DNA of 5,625 nucleotides, taken from assembly GCA_040758525.1 (NCBI GenBank), contig JBFLVQ010000635.1:1-5625 (forward strand), given 5' to 3'. The position numbers and the translations under genes are program-made. Source of the DNA: JBFLVQ01 sp040758525. Lineage in GTDB: Bacteria > Acidobacteriota > Blastocatellia > Chloracidobacteriales > JADJPF01. Shown piece by piece: positions 1-5,490 of the stretch (its first letter is position 1; the number at the start of each line of letters is the position of its first letter). A model generated the notes under the pieces. The model worked only from the letters and a program-made list of their open reading frames with translations. It was not told the DNA's origin and searched no databases.

Positions 1-1
1 A

Positions 2-22
2 TTTACCCAATGAATGGGTAAA
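2..22. repeat. Perfect 8-bp inverted repeat downstream of the AAA+ gene
   Basis: TTTACCCA and TGGGTAAA are separated by five bases, about 43 bases beyond the AAA+ stop codon. The hairpin could be part of a transcription terminator for the leftward operon. Its arms are only moderately GC, and the bases where a U-tract would follow on the minus strand lie outside the window. It could equally be an operator for a neighbouring gene. Bases 23-65 hold nothing else I can support. Confidence 0.4.
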
Positions 23-65
23 CCCGAAGAGGCAGAAAGCTGGCCGTTAAATTGAAAGCACTAGG

Positions 66-3000
66 TCAACTTTCTATCAGGGCGCGAGCTTCTGCAACAA
101 GTCGTTCCTCTAACACCAAGGCCAATACCTGACCAATATTTTGGCGATAATAAGGATATTTTTTCTTAAGCACTAGATCTTCAATTACTGACTTGTCATT
201 GTTGTAGTTACGACGTCGCTCCTGATTGGCAATTGCGCCACGCTTCTCGATACCATCAGGTGGTTTGTAATCACTTGGTAATGCATCACTGGTATGAACA
301 AGACAACGCTGGTTTTGACGATCTTCAACAAAAAGATGTAGTCCTCTTTCTGCTTGGTAACGTGGAAAAGCAAGCCGCCCAGTAATACTTAGCATAATTC
401 CAATTACACCTTGGCCAGGCTTGGCAAAGAATGGCTTGGGTTTCTCTACTAACTGCTTGATCACCAATCGCCCTAATAGTGGATAAACTTCTGGTGTTGT
501 CCTCTTATCACCCTTTTCTGTTGTATCGGCCTCTTCTGCAGGTGGAAGTGGCGGGCCCTGGTAAGGAACAAATTCATAGATTGCTACTTCTGCCGCAGAA
601 TTGATCGCAGTATCATAATAAGAGCGTGTTAATTCGTGAACTGTTTTGGCATTCTCGCCATAGATTGCCAGTATAACGGTGTCTGGGTTTTTGAATTTAA
701 GCGAGTAGAGCGTAAAGAGTAGCTCTAGCCATTCATCAGTAAGTACCTTTACTTCCTTTGTTAGGTCAGGTTTATCACAGACAGCTTTATCATAGAGAGC
801 AAGTAGCATCTGATCTTCTAGCGTGGCGGCCTTCTCATTGAGCGCTTTTATCATATCGGCAACATGTCGAAGTTTTGGTAACACACTAAGCCGTTCTATA
901 TCTTCTGGTCGCTTCCAAACGCGTGTAGAGAGGCGTTTGTCTAACTGCTCAAGCCCATATATGTTGTTATGTAGTTCTAATGTTGCCGGACTTAAAACCA
1001 ATCTTTGCACATCACGGCGTGCGGCTGCGCATTGAGAGGCAAGCTGAACCAACTCGCTATCGGTTACTAACGCAGAGAGCTGCCTGCCAGCAGCATCAAC
1101 GCGTGGACGTACATTTACACGTAATTGCTGTTTATCTACTTGTACCTCGGCTGTGAGTGCTAAATCTGCGCTATATCGATTCAACTCCTCGGCAAGTGGT
1201 ACCAATAATTGACGCTCCAGTGCACGTTTTAATGGTCGTGCTCCATAGCGAGCATCGTAGCCTTTATAAGCAAGAAAGTCGGCTACCTCTTCAGTAAAGT
1301 TCATCGTGACACCGCGATACTGTACCCCGTCGCGTGTTTTCAGACGTTCTAGCTCCCGCCTAGCGATCTGTAACACGGTGGTACGATCGAGTGGCGCGAA
1401 AGGTACAATTCGGTCAATACGATTGAAAAGTTCCGGACGTACGAAATCTTGTACTGCAGAGGTAAAGTGACGAGCTACTTCTTGACTAGATATTCCTGTT
1501 GATGAGAAACCGATCAAGCTATGCTGAAAAGATTCTGCGCCTAGATTTGATGTCATTATTACAATCGAGTTACAGAAGTCAGCAACACGACCGGCGGCAT
1601 CTGTTAAACGGCCTTCGCCAAGCACCTGTAGGAGTAGATCGTAAAAGTAGGGATCTGCCTTCTCAAACTCATCAAACAGTATCACAGCAAAAGGCTGCTC
1701 CCGTACTTTCGCAGTAAGTAGTCCTTCTGCACCAAAAACCCCACCAATAAGCCGTTTGACGGCAAGAGGATCGGCATATTCACTCATATCAAACCGAATC
1801 ATACGATTGCGATCTTGAAAGAAAAATTCTGCTAGTGATTTTGCCATCTCTGTTTTGCCTACCCCAGTAGGACCGATAAAGAGTAGTGACGCGATCGGCT
1901 TACGTGGACGTGTTAACCTCGCCTTTACCATGGCAAGCAGATCTACAATTAGATTGACTGCCTCAGGTTGTCCAATCACACGTTCTGTAAACCAGTATTT
2001 TGTCTGTGCCAGATGGAGTTTCTTTGACTCATCAAGTAGCAAGAGCGGTAAGCCTGTCTCTTTTGAGAAAGCTCTGGTAACTTCTGACGCAGAGAGGGTC
2101 TGATCTGATGGACGGTCTTGTAGTAGATTCTTCAAGAAACGTATAGGACGACCTGGATATGCTGAGTAAGTAGCATAGCGACGATGTAGTTGATCAAGTG
2201 TCTCAATACCTTCAAAGTCGATTGGGGGTGTCGCACCATTGCCTGCTTCAATAACATAGTTCAACAAAATAGCGCGGCCTTTCTCGACATCCGGTTCCAC
2301 TACTTTGATCTGATGGAAGACATCTAGCAGATGTGGATCTTCACGCTCGATAAGAGGCAATTGTTCTGGAGTACATTCAGCGATTGCCAACAAGTCACCG
2401 CGCGCTAAATAAGGGCGGAAGAAGCCCGCGATCCCCTGACTGTTGCTGACGCTTTTACCTACCTCCATTAATTCCACCAGATTGCCCAAATAGAGTATTG
2501 CTTTCTCTTTAGAGGCTTCACGCCAGAGACGTTGACAACGCTCTTGCCACATCCCAAAGCCGGACATTCCCGCAACTAAGCGTGAACCACTAGTGGCCCA
2601 GAAAGGTGTATGACTAAGTTGGAAGGTAGCACGTCTACGTACCAGTTCATAAACTACCGCGGTTTTGCCAACCCCAGCTACACCTACTAACAGTACACTC
2701 TTAGGGCGTTGGCCAATCAGCGCATCGGCCAATATGGCAACAACCTGATCCATCTCATAACAGATTGGTAACTGTGCCTTAGTGAGATCGCTACCAACAT
2801 CATTGAGTACAGACTTCTTCTCTTCTTTATCCTTGCCCATATTGGCAGCAATCTGTTTGGCGCTACGTACAATAGCAGTAAAGGCGAGTTCTACTACACG
2901 TAGATCCTGACAACGTTGCAACCAGGCCAATTGCGCTAAAGATATTGCTACTTTAGTTCTTAGTAGATGTGAATGTATCTCAGCAGATAATGATTCGGTA

Positions 3001-3377
3001 AACTGAGCAGCATTCGGCAACACCACTTCTATACCTAGTGTAGGTAGGTAGGCGATCTGTCCTTCCTCACCATGTTGCCAACGAATAAGCGGAAAACGTA
3101 ATGATAAAGCTCTTTTCCAAGCTAATGAGCGCGGCGGCGGCTCAAGTTGAATCATCACTTCAGCTATCTCTGGAGTACCATAACCACGTCGTCTATGCAG
3201 ATCTAACAATGTTGACTGCTCGATCAGCTCACGACAATTGGTTGTAATAACTTCATAGAGCCGCTTAAGGCTGGTATCGTAGCTAGAGAGTTCTGGGAAG
3301 AAGAGCGCTTCTGCCAAATAAGAATCATTTTCTAGATTCTGTACGATAACGGTCAGGTTAAAATCGAGCTTGGGCAT
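66..3377 (-). CDS. Two-module Clp-type AAA+ ATPase with RF2-like C-terminal domain
   Basis: An 1103-residue, probably cytosolic AAA+ motor. Residues 1-200 are not a Clp N domain. D1 (about 200-450) has Walker A GVAGVGKT (232-239), but its Walker B position reads LYLGNL (295-300) instead of the usual hydrophobic-DE, and the Arg-finger site reads HLLDVF (349-354) instead of ERRF. D2 (about 460-745) looks active: Walker A GPTGVGKT (502-509), Walker B ILFDE (566-570), sensor 1 TSN (609-611), Arg finger in RPELFNRID (R653), sensor 2 GAR (R714). No coiled-coil M domain separates D1 from D2, so it is not a normal ClpB disaggregase. Residues about 770-1103 resemble release factor RF2 without its GGQ domain. 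ClpA, ClpB and ClpC are about 750-860 residues, so this is much longer. It lies 41 bases downstream of the Thg1-like gene and is presumably co-transcribed. The start ATG has only a weak AGG three bases upstream. Domain calls rest on remembered family motifs; substrate and partner are unknown. Confidence 0.95.
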   Translation of the reverse strand: MPKLDFNLTVIVQNLENDSYLAEALFFPELSSYDTSLKRLYEVITTNCRELIEQSTLLDLHRRRGYGTPEIAEVMIQLEPPPRSLAWKRALSLRFPLIRWQHGEEGQIAYLPTLGIEVVLPNAAQFTESLSAEIHSHLLRTKVAISLAQLAWLQRCQDLRVVELAFTAIVRSAKQIAANMGKDKEEKKSVLNDVGSDLTKAQLPICYEMDQVVAILADALIGQRPKSVLLVGVAGVGKTAVVYELVRRRATFQLSHTPFWATSGSRLVAGMSGFGMWQERCQRLWREASKEKAILYLGNLVELMEVGKSVSNSQGIAGFFRPYLARGDLLAIAECTPEQLPLIEREDPHLLDVFHQIKVVEPDVEKGRAILLNYVIEAGNGATPPIDFEGIETLDQLHRRYATYSAYPGRPIRFLKNLLQDRPSDQTLSASEVTRAFSKETGLPLLLLDESKKLHLAQTKYWFTERVIGQPEAVNLIVDLLAMVKARLTRPRKPIASLLFIGPTGVGKTEMAKSLAEFFFQDRNRMIRFDMSEYADPLAVKRLIGGVFGAEGLLTAKVREQPFAVILFDEFEKADPYFYDLLLQVLGEGRLTDAAGRVADFCNSIVIMTSNLGAESFQHSLIGFSSTGISSQEVARHFTSAVQDFVRPELFNRIDRIVPFAPLDRTTVLQIARRELERLKTRDGVQYRGVTMNFTEEVADFLAYKGYDARYGARPLKRALERQLLVPLAEELNRYSADLALTAEVQVDKQQLRVNVRPRVDAAGRQLSALVTDSELVQLASQCAAARRDVQRLVLSPATLELHNNIYGLEQLDKRLSTRVWKRPEDIERLSVLPKLRHVADMIKALNEKAATLEDQMLLALYDKAVCDKPDLTKEVKVLTDEWLELLFTLYSLKFKNPDTVILAIYGENAKTVHELTRSYYDTAINSAAEVAIYEFVPYQGPPLPPAEEADTTEKGDKRTTPEVYPLLGRLVIKQLVEKPKPFFAKPGQGVIGIMLSITGRLAFPRYQAERGLHLFVEDRQNQRCLVHTSDALPSDYKPPDGIEKRGAIANQERRRNYNNDKSVIEDLVLKKKYPYYRQNIGQVLALVLEERLVAEARALIES
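69..1070 (-). other. RF2-like (PCRF-type) module inside the AAA+ protein, GGQ domain absent
   Basis: This codes for residues about 770-1103. Compared from memory with E. coli RF2, the landmarks occur in order. VWKRPE (820-825) matches the VW.EPE of RF2 domain 1. LED (853-855) precedes further helices as in RF2. TVILAI (900-905) matches the strand before the GAGG loop, and LTRSYYDTA (916-924) matches the L.RMY...A helix. SITGRLAFPRYQAERGLHLFV (997-1017) matches the I.G..AYG.L..E.GVHRLV strand-helix. HTS (1028-1030) matches RRHTS. RRNYNNDKSVIEDL (1055-1068) matches the RSYVLDDSRIKDL tail. The segment between HTS and the tail is only about 25 residues, where RF2 carries the GGQ domain of well over 100 residues. 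The SPF codon-recognition motif is also missing. An extra proline/acidic stretch lies at about 938-985. I infer a ribosome-docking or structural role rather than peptide release. Confidence 0.82.
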
Positions 3378-3418
3378 AAACCTAATGTCACAACCTTAGA
3401 AGAATCCTAACTAGTAGT

Positions 3419-4192
3419 TTAAGTAGATACTACAGTATCAGCAAGCAATTGCTTAATAAACTCGGAATACTCATCTTTCATAGGCAAATTCATTTCTACT
3501 TTGATACCTCGGCGTATTGCCTTTACAGTCTGTCCAGTAACTGGATTCATCCCTTCCTTCTCATACTGTTGCCATAATAAGCCTACTCCACGCTTCTGCC
3601 AGTTTGGCAGATCGTTAAAATTGATTCCATTGGTGAAGAGAAGTTCGTTCTTTTCCGCTATTGATAAGCGTTCAAGATAACTAGTAGCCTCACCTACCGA
3701 CCTATTCTGTCTTCTTAACAACCAATAACAGTGACCATTGAGGGCATTTCTATGTGCATCCTCACTGCGCCAGCGGAAATAGTCGCTTACCAATTCTATT
3801 GTGGGAAGTTCACAGATACGACAATCAAATGCTGCTAAATCGCCAAGCAGAAGAGAGAATTTCGCACTGGCTTCACCCGCGAGAATGGAATTGTACTTAC
3901 GTATCTTGCGGTTGAAAGCAGTGATCTGAGGATGGAACAACAGAGAGATTTCATCGCTTTGGGTATAGCCATAAATCACATCAAAGCCACACTGCATAAG
4001 ATGTTCAACCGTAGCAATCATAAAATCCCGCATTCGCTCATCATAAGGCGCATCAAATTTATGCACTTCTTTGGTTAGCCGTGTGAAACTACGGCCATCA
4101 ATACGTGCAACCATATATATTCCAGGCAGCACACAGTAGTCATAGGCGGTCTCGAAAACTCGCATCTTTGCTTCTAGTTCATCAAATTTCAT
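3419..4192 (-). CDS. Thg1-like 3'-5' RNA polymerase (tRNA-His guanylyltransferase family)
   Basis: A 257-residue protein, normal length for the Thg1 / Thg1-like-protein family, which adds nucleotides in the 3'-to-5' direction to tRNA 5' ends. The palm motifs are complete: RIDGRSF (30-36, metal ligand D32) and YTQSDEISLLF (76-86, metal ligands D80 and E81). The downstream motif HRNALNG (147-153) is of the archaeal/bacterial type, not the eukaryotic HINN form. All catalytic acids are present, so activity is expected. Bacteria normally encode G-1 of tRNA-His in the gene. Bacterial and archaeal Thg1-like proteins are therefore generally thought to repair 5'-truncated tRNAs by templated addition, and that is the likelier role here. 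It is the first gene of the leftward operon, with the AAA+/RF2-like gene 41 bases after its stop. The start ATG fits the family's beginning (MKFDELEAKM), but it follows an A-rich leader without a recognisable Shine-Dalgarno. The next Met (residue 10) would cut a conserved helix. Confidence 0.95.
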   Translation of the reverse strand: MKFDELEAKMRVFETAYDYCVLPGIYMVARIDGRSFTRLTKEVHKFDAPYDERMRDFMIATVEHLMQCGFDVIYGYTQSDEISLLFHPQITAFNRKIRKYNSILAGEASAKFSLLLGDLAAFDCRICELPTIELVSDYFRWRSEDAHRNALNGHCYWLLRRQNRSVGEATSYLERLSIAEKNELLFTNGINFNDLPNWQKRGVGLLWQQYEKEGMNPVTGQTVKAIRRGIKVEMNLPMKDEYSEFIKQLLADTVVST

Positions 4193-4221
4193 TTTTTTTG
4201 ATTCAAGTTTTTTTCAATAGC
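4193..4221 (-). promoter_or_regulatory. A-rich leader of the Thg1-like gene without a Shine-Dalgarno
   Basis: On the minus strand the bases before the ATG contain two A-runs (A7 and A8) flanking CTTGAATCAA, which holds the palindrome TTGA-A-TCAA. There is no purine-rich anti-16S match in the normal 5-10 base window. The nearest AAGG lies about 28 bases upstream. Initiation probably depends on an unstructured A-rich leader. The palindrome could be a small operator half, but that is speculative. Confidence 0.35.
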
Positions 4222-4229
4222 ACCTTAGT

Positions 4230-4238
4230 AGTATATCA
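4230..4238 (-). promoter_or_regulatory. Candidate extended -10 promoter for the Thg1-like/AAA+ operon
   Basis: Read on the minus strand this is TGATATACT, an extended -10 (TGn plus TATACT, one mismatch from TATAAT). It lies 37 bases upstream of the Thg1-like start. No good -35 is seen 16-18 bases upstream (AGCGAA at the 17-base spacing), which is tolerable for extended -10 promoters. Prediction from sequence only. Confidence 0.45.
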
Positions 4239-4277
4239 CTCAGCTTAGTGCTTTCGCTCTTATCGTTAATTTTTCGT

Positions 4278-4283
4278 AAGGGG
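4278..4283 (+). promoter_or_regulatory. Ribosome binding site deciding the start of the small gene
   Basis: AAGGGG is followed by seven bases and then the ATG at 4291. It supports translation of the 90-residue plus-strand frame over the antisense frames that overlap the same bases. Confidence 0.6.
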
Positions 4284-4290
4284 AACCACT

Positions 4291-4563
4291 ATGAAGCTAA
4301 ATACTCTCATATCATTCTTCCGCGCAAGTATTGCCATTGCCATCGCCTCCAATGAAGACAGGATCGATCTTGCCAAAGCTGCTGCTGAGATTGGAGAAAC
4401 AGACCCACATCGAATTGCCTTGGCGGCGCTGGCGTTAATTGCTGAAATGGACGACAGCACCAAGTTTCAAGCTTTTGATGGTACCACACTATGGATACGC
4501 CGGCCAATAAAGCCACCTCATATTGGCATTAATAATGAAAAGATTAACGATCTCACAGAATAG
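4291..4563 (+). CDS. Small protein of unknown function (90 residues)
   Basis: I do not recognise this protein. It starts at an ATG with a well-placed AAGGGG site and ends at a TAG. Residues 1-55 look helical and alanine/isoleucine-rich, with ASIAIAIAS (12-20), LAKAAAEIG (27-35) and RIALAALALIAEMD (41-54). They read as amphipathic helices interrupted by charged residues rather than a clean membrane segment or signal peptide. The tail (about 57-90) is more polar, with a possible strand TTLWIRRP (65-72) and a charged end. Apparent start codons on the opposite strand give overlapping frames without comparable ribosome sites. The gene diverges from the Thg1-like operon across 98 bases and lies 114 bases before the methyltransferase gene on the same strand. 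It could be an autoregulator or an accessory protein of either neighbour, but nothing in its sequence shows a DNA-binding motif I can name. Confidence 0.7.
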   Translation: MKLNTLISFFRASIAIAIASNEDRIDLAKAAAEIGETDPHRIALAALALIAEMDDSTKFQAFDGTTLWIRRPIKPPHIGINNEKINDLTE

Positions 4564-4598
4564 ACCTCAATAATAAAGTAGATCTTTTCCTACACACT

Positions 4599-4615
4599 CT
4601 AGTTCTATATACTAG
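4599..4615. repeat. Short inverted repeat overlapping a candidate -10 box
   Basis: CTAGT, seven bases, ACTAG: a perfect 5-base dyad between the small gene and the methyltransferase gene. The right arm overlaps TATACT (4608-4613), a possible -10 with a poor TTTTCC -35 at 4585-4590. A second -10-like TATAAC lies at 4631-4636. This 114-base gap therefore may hold a separate promoter for the methyltransferase. I see no U-tracted terminator in it. A 5-base dyad can easily occur by chance. Confidence 0.25.
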
Positions 4616-4677
4616 CTAACTCTGGTACGGTATAACTTCTCTACCTAATATAGCAACAGTAAAGAAAGACGATTTTT

Positions 4678-5463
4678 ATGGATCACAAAGAAGTAGGAGA
4701 GTTCTGGAATAGCAATGCCGATGCCTGGACAAAGCTGGCAAGAGCTGGTTATGACATCTACCGAGATTACCTTAATACCCCGGCCTTTTTCGAAACACTG
4801 CCCGCCATTGAGGGATTATTGGGATTAGATATTGGTTGTGGAGAAGGCCACAATACCAGGCTATTAGCTAAGCGTGGAGCCCAGATGATAGCTATTGATA
4901 TTTCCCAAGCCTTTATTGCTCACGCCAAATATTTAGAGGAGCAAGAGCCGCTCGGTATCGATTATCGAATTGCTAGTGCTGTAGAACTACCATTTGCTGA
5001 TGCTAGCTTTCACTTTGCCACTGGCTTTATGAGTTTTATGGATATCCCAGAAACCGATCGCCTCTTTGCAGAAGCCTATCGTGTGCTTAAGCCCAACGGC
5101 TTCTTGCAATTTTCTATCTCTCATCCCTGCTATGATACTCCCCACCGACGTAATCTGCGCAACGAACAACGATTGACATATGCGATTGAGGTTGGCGACT
5201 ACTTTCGCAATCTTAATGGAGAGATTTCTGAATGGCTCTTTAAAGCTGCCCCGCCAGAAGTAAAGCAAGGGCTGCCCAAGTTTAAGACACCAAGGTTTAC
5301 TCGTACCTTGAGTCAATGGTTAAATCTATTTACTGAAACTGGGTTTCGCCTAGAGCATATTGAAGAGCCACGACCAAGTGATGAAGCTGTGCGTGCTTGT
5401 CCAGATTTACAAGATGCTCAGGTGGTAGCCTATTTTCTCCATATACGAGGACGGAAAATTTAG
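4678..5463 (+). CDS. Class I SAM-dependent methyltransferase
   Basis: A 261-residue cytosolic protein with the Rossmann-type methyltransferase core (Methyltransf_11 / UbiE-like group). Motif I, which binds SAM, is LDIGCGEG (50-57). The acidic residue that binds the ribose is D74 in AIDIS. The motif II/III region reads VELPFADASFHFATG (102-116), and the post-III motif is RVLKPNGFLQFSISHPCY (135-152). The N-terminal helix with FWN.NADAW (9-17) is typical of small-molecule methyltransferases of this group. The C-terminal part (about 160-250) would form the substrate lid, and the sequence does not identify the substrate. The ATG is preceded only by a weak AAAGAAAG purine stretch, but it begins at the usual family position. 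The next gene starts 27 bases downstream on the same strand, so the two are probably co-transcribed. There is no evident functional tie to the divergent tRNA-repair operon, although RNA or tRNA methylation cannot be excluded. Confidence 0.93.
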   Translation: MDHKEVGEFWNSNADAWTKLARAGYDIYRDYLNTPAFFETLPAIEGLLGLDIGCGEGHNTRLLAKRGAQMIAIDISQAFIAHAKYLEEQEPLGIDYRIASAVELPFADASFHFATGFMSFMDIPETDRLFAEAYRVLKPNGFLQFSISHPCYDTPHRRNLRNEQRLTYAIEVGDYFRNLNGEISEWLFKAAPPEVKQGLPKFKTPRFTRTLSQWLNLFTETGFRLEHIEEPRPSDEAVRACPDLQDAQVVAYFLHIRGRKI

Positions 5464-5471
5464 TGTAAAAG

Positions 5472-5484
5472 AAGGAGTTTAAGG
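5472..5484 (+). promoter_or_regulatory. Shine-Dalgarno region of the 3'-truncated exported protein gene
   Basis: AAGGAG (5472-5477) is a strong match but sits 13 bases from the ATG at 5491, longer than ideal. A second AAGG at 5481-5484 is 6 bases from it. Together they support initiation at 5491. Confidence 0.5.
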
Positions 5485-5490
5485 TCGATT

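Noticed and set aside
408..416. GQG at residues 988-990 as a displaced GGQ peptidyl-hydrolysis motif
   Set aside because: It sits before the core strand of RF domain 2, not in a GGQ-type domain, and lacks the surrounding RASGAGGQ context.
66..3377. Naming the large protein ClpB, ClpA or ClpV
   Set aside because: No M domain, no Clp N domain, degenerate D1 and an RF2-like tail. None of these names fits the architecture.
4266..4516. Antisense open frames of 65 and 69 codons overlapping the small plus-strand gene
   Set aside because: No credible ribosome sites, and the plus-strand frame has AAGGGG seven bases before its ATG. They read as shadows of it.
4564..4677. Possible tRNA, small RNA or riboswitch before the methyltransferase
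   Set aside because: No cloverleaf, no GTTC/TPsiC-like arm and no long stems. Only a 5-base dyad and -10-like AT-rich boxes are visible.
4987..5316. A 109-codon minus-strand open frame inside the methyltransferase gene
   Set aside because: It lies wholly antisense to a gene with clear SAM-binding motifs, and its translation shows no recognisable domain.
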